A stretch of DNA of 64,000 nt. Source: Allobosea sp. CRIB-10. GTDB taxonomy: Bacteria > Pseudomonadota > Alphaproteobacteria > Rhizobiales > Beijerinckiaceae. The translations under genes and the position numbers were made by a program. The notes under the pieces are model-generated. The model saw only the letters and a list, made by a program, of their open reading frames with translations. It was not told the DNA's origin and did not search any database. Of the stretch, positions 16,524 to 25,041 are shown piece after piece (the stretch's first letter is position 1; each line of letters starts with the position of its first letter). Where the stretch lies: positions 1 to 64,000 of the forward strand of contig NZ_FOKP01000025.1 in the NCBI RefSeq assembly GCF_900112185.1, read 5' to 3'.

Positions 16524-18212
16524 TCACTCGCGGACATAGACGCTCATCTCGATGCGCTTGCCACCATTGAGATTGAAGCCGGAGATGGTGGTCAGCAGCC
16601 GCGGCGCCACTCCCGAGGCGGCGAGCCCCTGCCGGAAGCCGTCGAGGAAGCGACCTTCGACCAGTGCAACGCGGCAGCCGGGCTCGCGCAGGAAGCTCGC
16701 CGCCGCGCCGCCGTCCACCCCCATGCGCAGGTTGGTCCCGACCAGGAAGACCAGGCTCGGCTCGCGATAGCCGACGGTCATGACCTGCGGGCTCGGACAG
16801 CTCACCGCCTGCACCGCTTCCGCCAGCCGCGGCGACAGCTTGAGACCGCGCAGGCTGGGCGAAGCGAGGCCGAAGACGCCGGCGCTGAGCAGCAGGCTCG
16901 CGACCACGCCGCGCCAGAGCGCCCCCTCGAAGGCGCCCTCGCGGAAAGCCAGGAAGCCGCGGAAGGCCACGATCAGCGCCAGCGCCAGGACCGGCAGAGC
17001 CAGCCAGGGCAATGTCCTGTCGAGCGTCCAGGTGCCGAAGAGCAGCACGCCGACCAGCGCCGCCGGCACCAGCACGACGAGAAGGGCCGTCAGTGTCGAG
17101 CCGCGGCGGAAGCGGTTGATGCCGCCATTGACCAGGGCGAGCAGGAGTAGCGCCGTGATCGCCGGATAGAGCGGCAGCACATAATGCGGCAGCTTGGTCG
17201 GCACCGCCTCGAAGACGAGCCAGGACGGCACGATCCAGGCGAGCAGGAACAGGATCTGCGGCTCGCGCCGCTTCACCCAGGCGAAGGGGATTGCCATCGA
17301 GGCGAGCGCAGCCGAGGGCCAATAGGTGCCGAAGAACAGGAGGAGATAGAGGCCGGGCGGGCCCCAATGCTTCTCCTGGCCCTCTCCGACCTTGGCGAGC
17401 ATGTCCTTGCCGACGCTTTCGGCGAAGAAGTCGCCGCCGGTCTTGACCGCGATGGCGACGAACCAGGGCAGCACGACGATCAGGCAGAGCAACAGGCCGG
17501 GCCCGGGACGCAGCGAAGCGAACCAGCGCAGCGAACGCTCGCGAAGGCTGAGGACGAGCACCGCCAAGCCCCAGACCATCGGCACGATCGGACCCTTGAG
17601 CAGCAGGCCGAGCGCGGTCGCCGACCAGAACACCAGCCAATTGTGGCGGCTCGGCACGAAGGCGAGCGAGCGCGTCCAGTCGAGCCAGGCCCGGGCGAGC
17701 GCGCCCATGGTCGCGACCGCGCATGCGGCGAGCATGGCGTCGGTCTTGGCGAAGCGCGCCTCGACGCCGAGCAGCACGGCGGCAGCCATCAGGGCTCCGC
17801 CGAGCAAGGCCAGGCGCGCACCGACGAAGGCGAGCAGCGCCCAATAGGTCAGCAGCACGGTCGCGATCGCGCCGATCAGCGAGGGCAGCCGGTAAAGCCA
17901 CATCGTGGTGCGGGCCTGCGGCACGCCCAGCGCCTCGCCGATGGCGACGCTTCCCGCCTGCAGCCAGTAGATGCCGACCGGCTTCTTGTGCCTGGCCTCG
18001 TCCTGGAAGCGGATGTCGACGAAATCGCGCGTCTCCAGCATCTGCTTGCTGGCCTGGGCGAAGCGCGGCTCGTCGCGGTCGAAGGGCTGCAGGCTGGCGA
18101 AGCCCGGCAGGAAGGCGGCGAGCGACAGCAGGACGAGCAGCAGGCAGGCGCGCCGGTGGCTCGCGGACGCGAAGCTTGCGAGCCGGTCGAGACCGGAGCC
18201 GAGCGAGAACAT
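16524..18212 (-). CDS. ArnT-like membrane glycosyltransferase (GT39)
   Basis: Integral-membrane transferase, 562 aa, with about a dozen predicted spans and a C-terminal periplasmic domain. The first periplasmic loop carries FDRDEPRFAQASKQMLE, the acidic D-E-x-R site of GT39/ArnT enzymes, then DEARHKKPVGIYWLQ. Such enzymes move a sugar from undecaprenyl phosphate to lipid A or a related lipid. The neighbouring lipid-linked sugar synthase and LABN protein support envelope glycolipid decoration; the sugar cannot be told. ATG 18212 has AAGGAG five bases upstream; the in-frame GTG at 18218 overlaps that ribosome site. Confidence 0.88.
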   Translation of the reverse strand: MFSLGSGLDRLASFASASHRRACLLLVLLSLAAFLPGFASLQPFDRDEPRFAQASKQMLETRDFVDIRFQDEARHKKPVGIYWLQAGSVAIGEALGVPQARTTMWLYRLPSLIGAIATVLLTYWALLAFVGARLALLGGALMAAAVLLGVEARFAKTDAMLAACAVATMGALARAWLDWTRSLAFVPSRHNWLVFWSATALGLLLKGPIVPMVWGLAVLVLSLRERSLRWFASLRPGPGLLLCLIVVLPWFVAIAVKTGGDFFAESVGKDMLAKVGEGQEKHWGPPGLYLLLFFGTYWPSAALASMAIPFAWVKRREPQILFLLAWIVPSWLVFEAVPTKLPHYVLPLYPAITALLLLALVNGGINRFRRGSTLTALLVVLVPAALVGVLLFGTWTLDRTLPWLALPVLALALIVAFRGFLAFREGAFEGALWRGVVASLLLSAGVFGLASPSLRGLKLSPRLAEAVQAVSCPSPQVMTVGYREPSLVFLVGTNLRMGVDGGAAASFLREPGCRVALVEGRFLDGFRQGLAASGVAPRLLTTISGFNLNGGKRIEMSVYVRE

Positions 18213-18236
18213 CGACACTCCTTGTGGCCGAGCCTT

Positions 18237-18263
18237 GCCGAGCCCGCGCTTTGCGGGCTCGGC
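18237..18263 (-). promoter_or_regulatory. Leader hairpin before the GT39 gene
   Basis: A perfect 11-bp GC stem (18237-18247 with 18253-18263) with a 5-base loop lies 25 bases upstream of the GT39 ATG, just outside its ribosome site. It could be a leader structure tuning translation or the 3' part of an attenuator. The rest of the 18264-18514 gap contains no gene I can support; promoters for the divergent genes presumably lie there. Confidence 0.45.
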
Positions 18264-18514
18264 TGGCGGGCAGGCGATCGGGTGGGCCGCCGCGGCGTTT
18301 ACGGCGTCGGACCGCTCGCGGCAAGCGTGCAGATGCGATCCGCGACGACACCGGCATGGCTCAAAAGCGGGCCTGTCCGGGCAGTTGAGACCTGTTTGCG
18401 TCCCAATGATGGCAGGGGGAAGCTTGGAACCCTATATCCTCGACAAAGGTTGCCTATGTGGGTCGCATGTCGGGGTAGGACAGCGACGGACCAGTACTTG
18501 GAAAGGCAGGACAC

Positions 18515-18682
18515 ATGAAGATGCCGATCGCCGTTCATACCGACGAGGATTACGAACGGGCCCAGCAGCGCTTGGCCGAGCTCAATTCCGCGCCCGACAG
18601 CAAGGAAAAGGACCGCGAGCTGGAGGCCCTGGCTGAAGCCATGCTGGCCTTCGAGTTGCGCCGCGACGAGGCGCAGGACTGA
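18515..18682 (+). CDS. 55-aa HigA-N-like acidic protein lacking the HTH domain
   Basis: Reads MKMPIAVHTDEDYERAQQRL then AELNSAPDSKEKDRELEALAEAML and ends in DEAQD. The Y-E-x-A...R-L-x-E-L pattern and following acidic helix match the N-terminal part of COG5499-type HigA antitoxins, which continue into a helix-turn-helix. Here a stop follows directly and no HTH frame is found downstream. GGCAGG six bases before the ATG supports expression. It is either a minimal stand-alone form or a remnant; no toxin gene adjoins it. Confidence 0.6.
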   Translation: MKMPIAVHTDEDYERAQQRLAELNSAPDSKEKDRELEALAEAMLAFELRRDEAQD

Positions 18683-18888
18683 ACCGGCTGGACGGGCAGC
18701 GCCTGACTTCGAGGCATCGACACGCCCTTTGGCCCGAGGCGGACACGGGCCTCTCTCGCGCCATCATCGTGCTGTGACAAGCTCGCCAAAACACAATTTG
18801 CCACCTAGAATTGACGGCCTTCGTCTTCACAACAGCCCACCCTGCCCCCAGCCTATGTGGCAGCCGAGCCGAGGTGATTCAGGACGCT

Positions 18889-20748
18889 ATGAGCAGGCGC
18901 CACCGTCATTCGAGGTCGATCGCGACTCGAATCTTCATCCTTCTCGCGTCGATGCTGTGCTTTGTCGTGCCGGCTGCCGCATCAGACCCGTCGCGCATCC
19001 TCGACGACAACGCCGAGTCGGTCGCCGTCGTCATCGGCAACAAGAGCTACAAGCAGACCAGCACGGTCGACTTCGCCCATAACGACGCCGAAGCGATGCG
19101 CGATTACCTCGTCCGCGGGCTGCGCTTTCGCGAGCAGAACGTCTTCGTCCTGAAGGATGCGACGCTCGGCGAACTCACGCAGATGTTCGGCAGCGAGGCC
19201 AATCCGCAGGGCGGGCGGCTCTGGCGCAGCGCGGTCGAGGGCCGCTCCAACGTCTTCGTCTATTACTCGGGGCATGGCGTGCCTGATCTCGCCACGCGCC
19301 AGCCCTTCCTCTTGCCGCAGGACGGCAATCCCAATGCCAGCGAGAGCGGCTATGCTCTGCAGACGCTCTATCGAAACCTCGAACTGGTCCGGCAGAAGAT
19401 CGGGGCGCAGCGACAGTTGATCGTGATGATCGATGCCTGCTTCACCGGCGAGACCGGCCGCAAGGGCGAGAGCCTGCTCGCCGTCTCGGCGCCGGGCTTC
19501 ACGCCGGCCAAGCCGCGCATCGGCGGCGGCATCGTCAAGCTGGTCGCGACTTCCGGCGCGACCCCGGCGAACTGGGACGAGAACCAGAAGCTCGGCCTGT
19601 TCACCAGCCGCTTCCTGATGGGCGCCGCCGGGCTGGCGCAGGCCGATGCCGACAGGCGGATCGCCTGGCCGGAGCTGCAATCCTATGTCGTCCGCGAGGT
19701 CGAAGCGGCGGCGCGGCGTGACAGCGGACGCGAGCAGAAGCCCGAATTCGACACCGCCAGCCTGTCTCTTCCGACCGTCGAGCCCTCGGTCACGATCCGT
19801 CGCAGCTTCGAGAGCGCGCAGGACGAAGCGCGCTGGCGCAGTGCGACGGCGGACGGCTCGCGCGAAGCGCTGGAGCGCTATGTCGCGCAATGCACCGGAC
19901 CTTGCGCCTATCGGCAGCAGGCGATGGACCGGCTGCTGCAGCGGCAGCGCAATGCCGAGGCGGTCAAGGACGACGAGAGCTGGCGGCAGTTCGGCGCCGA
20001 GGGCAGATACCAAGCCTATCTCGATGCCTGTAACCAGATCTGTGCCTACCGACAATTGGCGCTCGGCTATCTCGGCAAAGATCCGATCACAGCGATCAGG
20101 CCGGAGGGCACGCAAGCGAAGCAGCAGCTACTCGCAGCAGCACAGCCGATCGTGGCCAGCGATCCGGCCCGCGCCCTCGCCGAAGCGAAGGCGGCGGGAA
20201 CGGTCGAAGCGCTGGACCGCTTTCTCAAGGTCTACCCCGAAGGCAAGCTGGCGACGGAAGCTTTTGCCGCACGGTTGGCGCTGGTCCAGTCTGCCAGGCA
20301 AACTGGCGCCAGCCATGCGCCGACCGCGGCCGCCGATGCGCGCTACGCCCCTGGTCGGACACAAATCGACGCCATGGCTCCGGCAGGCCCCAAGCGAACG
20401 CCCGTAATGATCGAGGCAGATATGCACCTCAAGGCCTGCCCGTCCCAAGGCATCGTCGCGAAGCTCGGGCCCCGTCGTCCAGAAGACCCGAAGAGCGGGT
20501 TCCTATCCGTTCGATCCGGGCCGGGCGGCAGCGCCTATGTCGAGACCGACCGAATCTACAACGGCGACATACTGATCATCTGCGACACCATCGGCCCGTG
20601 GCACGCCGTGATCTACCCGAATCGTGGCCAGTCGTTCCAAGAGTGCCGAGCGCATCTGAATGTGAAGTCAGCAGGCCGCGCGACTTACTCGGGCTCGTGC
20701 CGCTCGGGGTGGGTTCACAAAAACTATGTCGAAGTAACCACACGATAA
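18889..20748 (+). CDS. Secreted caspase-like peptidase (C14) with Cys-repeat and SH3-like C-terminal parts
   Basis: A 619-aa protein. A signal peptide with a long basic n-region is followed by a caspase fold: SVAVVIGNKSY, the catalytic His129 in YYSGHG and Cys184 in IDACFTG. After it come two similar units starting at Trp316 and Trp365, each ending C-x3-C-A-Y-R-Q, and a third degenerate unit (VEALDRFLKVYPEG). The C-terminus (FLSVRSGPGGS...GWVHKNYVEV) looks like a bacterial SH3 wall-binding domain. ATG 18889 places the signal peptide correctly. Probably acts in the periplasm; substrate unknown. Confidence 0.85.
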   Translation: MSRRHRHSRSIATRIFILLASMLCFVVPAAASDPSRILDDNAESVAVVIGNKSYKQTSTVDFAHNDAEAMRDYLVRGLRFREQNVFVLKDATLGELTQMFGSEANPQGGRLWRSAVEGRSNVFVYYSGHGVPDLATRQPFLLPQDGNPNASESGYALQTLYRNLELVRQKIGAQRQLIVMIDACFTGETGRKGESLLAVSAPGFTPAKPRIGGGIVKLVATSGATPANWDENQKLGLFTSRFLMGAAGLAQADADRRIAWPELQSYVVREVEAAARRDSGREQKPEFDTASLSLPTVEPSVTIRRSFESAQDEARWRSATADGSREALERYVAQCTGPCAYRQQAMDRLLQRQRNAEAVKDDESWRQFGAEGRYQAYLDACNQICAYRQLALGYLGKDPITAIRPEGTQAKQQLLAAAQPIVASDPARALAEAKAAGTVEALDRFLKVYPEGKLATEAFAARLALVQSARQTGASHAPTAAADARYAPGRTQIDAMAPAGPKRTPVMIEADMHLKACPSQGIVAKLGPRRPEDPKSGFLSVRSGPGGSAYVETDRIYNGDILIICDTIGPWHAVIYPNRGQSFQECRAHLNVKSAGRATYSGSCRSGWVHKNYVEVTTR

Positions 20749-20847
20749 GCGCCCATCGGCGCGGCAGCGCTCCCGACCACCGTGTCGGACCCGGTGGCGT
20801 GCGTGGTCGCCCTGCCCCCATCCGGGCAAATAATGACATGAAAACAA

Positions 20848-20924
20848 TGGCGAGCCCGGCAGGATTCGAACCTGCGACCAGCAGCTTAGAAGGCTGCTGC
20901 TCTATCCAGCTGAGCTACGGGCCC
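20848..20924 (-). tRNA. tRNA-Arg (anticodon TCT)
   Basis: A 77-base cloverleaf including an encoded CCA. The acceptor stem pairs GGGCCCG with CGGGCTC (one G-T pair). The D arm is AGCTCAGCTGGATAGAGC, the anticodon loop CTTCTAA, and the T loop TTCGAAT. It is on the minus strand between two unrelated genes and reads AGA codons. Confidence 0.97.
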
Positions 20925-20966
20925 TGAAGGAAACGGCGGGCTTGGTATCCGCCGTTCACCTGAACT

Positions 20967-21272
20967 TCAATGCGTCCACTGGCCGACGCGGTTGAACTTG
21001 AAATTGTCGGCATAGGCCATGCCGCGGCGCTTGGGCGCGTGCGGCTGCTCCAGGCGGTAGGCGATGCCGTTGCGCGTCGCATAGGCGACAGCTTCCTCGG
21101 CCGTGTCGAACCAGAGCCGCAGCTGGCTCTTCATGTCGCCCGACGAGGTCCAGCCCATCAGCGGCTCGATCTCGCGCGGCCGCTCCGGCTCGTATTCGAG
21201 CAGCCAGCGGCCAGTCTTGGCGGTGCCGGACTGCATCGCGTTGCGGGCCGGCGAATAGATCCGTGCCGTCAT
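20967..21272 (-). CDS. Complex I accessory subunit (ETC complex I, NDUFS4/18-kDa-like)
   Basis: A 101-aa protein of the alphaproteobacterial and mitochondrial family that stabilises NADH:quinone oxidoreductase. Signature: ARIYSPARNAMQSGTAKTGRWLLE, MGWTSSGD, LRLWFDTAEEAVAYA, and C-terminal NFKFNRVGQWTH. It is full length for the bacterial form. GAGGGGGAGC directly before the ATG at 21272 gives a strong ribosome site. It lies between two tRNA genes on the same strand. Confidence 0.92.
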   Translation of the reverse strand: MTARIYSPARNAMQSGTAKTGRWLLEYEPERPREIEPLMGWTSSGDMKSQLRLWFDTAEEAVAYATRNGIAYRLEQPHAPKRRGMAYADNFKFNRVGQWTH

Positions 21273-21303
21273 GCTCCCCCTCGCCTTCCGGCAAAGCCCA
21301 AAA

Positions 21304-21380
21304 TGGTCGGGGCACCAGGATTCGAACCTGGGACCCTCTGCTCCCAAAGCAGATGCGCTACCGGGCTGCGCTATACCCCG
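21304..21380 (-). tRNA. tRNA-Pro (anticodon TGG)
   Basis: A 77-base cloverleaf with encoded CCA on the minus strand. Acceptor CGGGGTA pairs with TGCCCCG, the anticodon loop reads TTTGGGA with TGG, and the T arm contains GGTTCGAATCC. It reads CCA and other CCN codons. It sits 31 bases upstream of the complex I subunit gene start. Confidence 0.97.
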
Positions 21381-21502
21381 AATATTCTGCAAGTGCATGG
21401 AATCACTCGCCGAACCGCCACCGCGCCTCAATGAGGCGAAGCGACGCGCTACGCCATAGCATCGAACTGGCGGGATGGGAACAGCTCGCGCAGCCGCAGT
21501 GC

Positions 21503-22654
21503 CTAGACGACGATGAGATCACGTGAGCTTCGCGACAGCAATTCGCAGCCGTCGCGGGTGACGAGCACATTGTCGATGATGCGTGCGCCGAGCCGCTCCT
21601 CGTGCAGGAAGACCGGCGGCTCGACGCTGACGACCATGCCGGCCCGCAGCGTGTAGCGACTGCCGCCAATCATGTGCATCGGCTCGCCCCAGCTCGGTGG
21701 GAAGCCCGGCGCCAGCCCATAGCCGGAGGTGTGGACGCGGCCGTGTTCGAGGCCGGCCTCGCCGATCACGCGCCTGGCCGCCTCGTGCGGCGCGGTCGCA
21801 GGCGCGCCCTCGCGAATCTGCGCGATACAGGCGTCGCAGGCGTGGCGGGCGATCTCGTAGAGCTCGCGCATCCGGGCGCTCGGCTGGCCGAGGCAGAATT
21901 GCCGGCCGAGCGTCGCGGTGTAGCGCCGGAAAGTCGCGCCATATTCGACGCTGCCGTAATCGCCGGCCCGCAGCCTTCGTTCGGTCGGCGCGCCATGGCT
22001 GTAGCAGGAGCGTTCGCCGGAGACGAGGTTGATCGGGCTCGCCGCAAGGCCGCTGCCGCGCGCCAGCAACGCGCCATAGACCTCACCCGCGATCTCCAAC
22101 TCGCTGCGTTCGGCGCGCAACGCCGCCCCGAAGACCGGAAGCACCTCGTCCGCGATCGCCGCCGCCCGCCTGATGTAGCCAAGCTCGGCCGGCGATTTCA
22201 CCAGGCTGAGATCGTGGACGAGATTGGTCGCCTCGACGAAGGCCGAGCCGAACAGGTCGCGGATCGCTGTGTGGTGATGCGGGTGGAGGTAGTAGGCCGG
22301 CACCTCGACGCCGACGCGCCCCGCCAGCACGCCGAGCTCGTCGGCCAAACGGGCGAATCGCGGAATCGGGTCCTCGTTCTCGCCGCCGCCGAAGGTCTCG
22401 AGCCGGTCGACGAGGGCATCGTCCAGAATCTCGGCGCGCTCGCCCTCGCGCGCCATCATCGCGATCCGCCCGTCCGCCGCCGGCACCAGCAGGCACTGGA
22501 ACTCCTGATAGCTCTTGGCGTCCGAGCCGGTCAGCCAGCGGATCGAGACGGGATGGAAGAGCACGAGCCAGTCCAGCCCCTGCTCCGCCATCACTCGCCG
22601 GGCACGGGCGCGCCGGCCGGCGAACTCTTCCGCCGCGAAGTCGTGCCGCGACAT
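21503..22654 (-). CDS. M24-family (creatinase/prolidase-fold) protein with altered metal ligands
   Basis: A 383-aa two-domain pita-bread protein: N-terminal creatinase-like domain (GLDWLVLFHPVSIRWLTG) and C-terminal catalytic fold. The usual two Asp of the metal site are replaced: GDYGSVEYGATFRRYTATLGR has Glu and Ala where metallopeptidases have Asp. The last Glu is missing in ARIIDNVLV, while VSVEPP keeps one. That suggests a non-peptidase hydrolase such as creatinase or ectoine-hydrolase relatives. It lies 13 bases after a binding-protein gene on the same strand with an IclR regulator beyond, so it probably degrades an imported small molecule. Confidence 0.8.
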   Translation of the reverse strand: MSRHDFAAEEFAGRRARARRVMAEQGLDWLVLFHPVSIRWLTGSDAKSYQEFQCLLVPAADGRIAMMAREGERAEILDDALVDRLETFGGGENEDPIPRFARLADELGVLAGRVGVEVPAYYLHPHHHTAIRDLFGSAFVEATNLVHDLSLVKSPAELGYIRRAAAIADEVLPVFGAALRAERSELEIAGEVYGALLARGSGLAASPINLVSGERSCYSHGAPTERRLRAGDYGSVEYGATFRRYTATLGRQFCLGQPSARMRELYEIARHACDACIAQIREGAPATAPHEAARRVIGEAGLEHGRVHTSGYGLAPGFPPSWGEPMHMIGGSRYTLRAGMVVSVEPPVFLHEERLGARIIDNVLVTRDGCELLSRSSRDLIVV

Positions 22655-22667
22655 CGGCGCGCCGCCT

Positions 22668-23462
22668 TCAGAGCGCCGGCAGGGGCTGCATCGGCCCGCC
22701 CAGCCACTTCTTGTGGAGCTCGTCGAGATCGCCGTTCAGCGTGCTCTGGAAGATCAGCGTGTCGAGCCAGCGCAGCAAATCGTGCTCGCCGCGCCGGATG
22801 GTGATGTGGGCCGGAGCCCGCCGCAGCGCGAACTTGAAGTCGAATTCCTTGCTCGGGTTCTGCTTGGCAAGCTCGACCACGACGACGCTGTTGGCCGCCA
22901 GCAGCTGCGCATGACCGGAGAGATAGGCCTGCACCGCCGTGGCATTGTCCTCGGTCCGCATGATGTCGGCCGAAGGCGCCAGCGCCGAGAGGACGAGGTC
23001 CTCGGTCGTGCCCTTGGCGACGGCGATACGGTTCTTGCCGAGATCGGCGCCCGATTTCACCGCCAGCGCCTTGCCGCCGTAGACGGCGAGTGAGGTGTCG
23101 GCATAGGGCGCGCTGAACATCACCTGGCGGGCGCGCTCGGCGGTGATCGACATCGCCGCGATGTTCATGTCGGATTTGTCGGTGAGCAGGAACGGAATGC
23201 GGCTCGCCGCCGGCACCGGCACGAGCTCCAGCTTCACGCCGAGCGACTTGGCGACGAGCTTGGCCATGTCGACGTCGAACCCTTCGAGCTCGCGCTTGGC
23301 GTTCATCATGCCGAAGGGCGGCACGTCGGCGAAGACGGTGATGCGCACCACGCCCTTGGACAGGATGTCGTCGAGCTTGTCCGCCTGGGCTTCCAGGCTG
23401 GCGACCAGCCCCGCGAACAGGCCAAGGGCGGCAAACAACGTCGATCTGAAACCGCGCGCCAT
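22668..23462 (-). CDS. Family 3 ABC transporter substrate-binding protein
   Basis: A 264-aa periplasmic binding protein with signal peptide (cut near LEAQA). The pattern is family 3: LSKGVVRITVFADVPPFG, LEGFDVDMAKLVAKSLG, the PFLLTDKSDMNIAAMSITAERA hinge and FSAPYADTSLAVYG. It precedes the M24 gene in one transcription unit, divergent from an IclR gene. No permease or ATPase is adjacent, so it must use components encoded elsewhere. The ligand is unknown but probably a polar amino-acid-like compound. Confidence 0.88.
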   Translation of the reverse strand: MARGFRSTLFAALGLFAGLVASLEAQADKLDDILSKGVVRITVFADVPPFGMMNAKRELEGFDVDMAKLVAKSLGVKLELVPVPAASRIPFLLTDKSDMNIAAMSITAERARQVMFSAPYADTSLAVYGGKALAVKSGADLGKNRIAVAKGTTEDLVLSALAPSADIMRTEDNATAVQAYLSGHAQLLAANSVVVVELAKQNPSKEFDFKFALRRAPAHITIRRGEHDLLRWLDTLIFQSTLNGDLDELHKKWLGGPMQPLPAL

Positions 23463-23620
23463 GATGCTCCCCCGATGTGTCGTTGGCGCCGATCGCTTCT
23501 GCGACCGGGCGGCACTGCCGCGCCTGCCCTCCCCGGGACCCGCAGCGATGACCTAGCGGAATGCTATCGGTTTCGTATATGCAGTCAAGCTTCGCTAATA
23601 AATCACGTCGGAGACATCAG

Positions 23621-24337
23621 ATGACGGCCGAGACCGCTGCGGATGGCCGCTCCCGCCCCTATCCGGCGCCCGCCCTGGAAAAAGGCCTGGAGATCATCGA
23701 GTTGCTGGCGATGGCGCAGACGCCGCTTTCGGCGCGGGCGATCGCCGATCGGCTCGGGCGCTCGAAGAACGAGATCTTCCGCATGCTGTTCGTGCTGATC
23801 GAGCGCGGCTATCTCGACCGCGATCCGGCGACCGACGAGATCGCGCTCAGCAACCGCCTGTTCGAGCTCGGCATGCGGGTGCCGCGCGCCCGCGACCTGG
23901 TCGAGGTCGCGACGCCGGCGCTGGAGGCCCTGAGCGAGACGATCGGCCAGTCCTCGCATCTGGTCGTGCTGAGCAAGGCTGAGACCGTGGTGATCGTCGC
24001 CGTCGCCGGCCCGGGCGACATCAATTTCACGCTTAGGCTGGGCTATCGCCGGCCCGCCTCCGCCTCGACCTCCGGCCAGGTCATCCTCGCCTTCCGGGAT
24101 GGTGCCGGTTCGGACCCTGGTCTGAAGGCCATCGCGGCGGAGGGCTTCCTGATCGCCGACAGCCACGACGTCGTCGGCGTGACCGACATCAGCGCGCCGA
24201 TCCTCGACCGCAAGGGCCAGGCGATCGCCAGCATCGTCGTGCCCTATCTGAACCGGCGCGAAGCGCGCCCGCAGCATCGCGAGGCGCTGGCGGCGCTGCT
24301 CGCCACCTGCCGGGCTATCGCCGGCGAGCTCGGCTGA
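23621..24337 (+). CDS. IclR-family transcriptional regulator
   Basis: A 238-aa regulator with an N-terminal winged helix (LEKGLEIIELLAMAQTPLSARAIADRLGRSKNEIFRML) and a C-terminal IclR effector domain. ATG 23621 has GGAG seven bases upstream and starts the homology. It is divergent from the binding-protein/M24 unit, with a 158-base shared upstream region. The natural reading is that it controls that unit in response to the compound imported or degraded. Confidence 0.9.
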   Translation: MTAETAADGRSRPYPAPALEKGLEIIELLAMAQTPLSARAIADRLGRSKNEIFRMLFVLIERGYLDRDPATDEIALSNRLFELGMRVPRARDLVEVATPALEALSETIGQSSHLVVLSKAETVVIVAVAGPGDINFTLRLGYRRPASASTSGQVILAFRDGAGSDPGLKAIAAEGFLIADSHDVVGVTDISAPILDRKGQAIASIVVPYLNRREARPQHREALAALLATCRAIAGELG

Positions 24338-24381
24338 ATCAAAGGCCGCTTCAAACATGCTGGAGGCTGCCGGGCATGCTC

Positions 24382-24487
24382 CGTCGTTCCGGGCAAGCTG
24401 CGAAGCAGTGCAGCTCCGGAATCCATCGAAGGGCGTTGCGCTCTACGATGGATTCCGGCGCTCCGCTTCGCTGCGGCCGGAAGGACG
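24382..24487. repeat. Palindromic intergenic repeat (CGTCGTTCCGG...CCGGAAGGACG)
   Basis: A 106-base element between the converging ends of the IclR gene and the DUF192 gene. Outer ends CGTC.TTCCGG and CCGGAA.GACG are inverted, and inside it CCGGAATCCATCG at 24416-24428 pairs with CGATGGATTCCGG at 24446-24458 (13 bp). The build parallels the other CGTC...GACG elements of this window. It is likely non-coding. Confidence 0.75.
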
Positions 24488-24549
24488 AGGCTTGCTTGAA
24501 TTCACCTCGCCGAGGATGAACGATCCTCGGCAGGAACACCAAACGGCAT

Positions 24550-25041
24550 CTAACGTTTGAACAGCGGATGCTCGACCTTGTCGCCCGGCTTGATGCCGAG
24601 CTTCTCGGCGATGCCGGCATTGACCTCGAGAACCGAGAGCACCGGCTCGCCGGAGGGGATGGTGCGGGTCGAGAGCGGCTCGGCCCGCTCGGCGATGCGC
24701 GCGACCGTGCCGTCGGCGCGGATGAACAGCATGTCGAGCGAGATGTAGGTGTTCTGCATCCACATCGCGACCGGCTCGACCTGCTTGAAGTCGAACAGCA
24801 TGCCGCGATCGGCCGGCATGAACTGACGGTGCATCAGCCCCCGCGCGCGCTGATCGGGCGTACGCATGACCTCGACCTGGAAGGCGTGGCGGCCGGAGGC
24901 CGTGACGATGGTGAGCGGCTCCAGCCCGGCAGCGGCGGGGGGGCTCTGCGCGCCGGCGGACCTGGGCAGCATGGCGAAGGCGCCGACGACCAGCACGGCG
25001 GCGAAGACGCCTCGCAGCAAACGTTCCACAAAAGACATCAT
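24550..25041 (-). CDS. DUF192 family secreted protein
   Basis: A 163-aa protein with a signal peptide (LLRGVFAAVLVVGAFAMLP, cut near AGAQS). The DUF192 core is complete: VEVMRTPDQRARGLMHRQFMP, GMLFDF, MWMQNTYISLDMLFI and VLEVNAGIAEKLGIKPGD. The family is widespread and of unsettled function; the exported form is usual in Rhizobiales. The start at 25041 is the first of two adjacent ATGs; the frame is open further upstream but the leader fits here. A 278-base gap upstream shows no other gene. Confidence 0.85.
   Translation of the reverse strand: MMSFVERLLRGVFAAVLVVGAFAMLPRSAGAQSPPAAAGLEPLTIVTASGRHAFQVEVMRTPDQRARGLMHRQFMPADRGMLFDFKQVEPVAMWMQNTYISLDMLFIRADGTVARIAERAEPLSTRTIPSGEPVLSVLEVNAGIAEKLGIKPGDKVEHPLFKR

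Noticed and set aside
18811..18888. Longer N-terminus for the caspase-like gene
   Set aside because: It would push the signal peptide 26 residues inside the protein; the ATG at 18889 fits better.
18889..20748. Caspase-like protein considered as a CBASS, gasdermin or CRISPR-linked effector
   Set aside because: It has a signal peptide and disulfide-type repeats, and no gasdermin, cyclase or Cas gene is adjacent.
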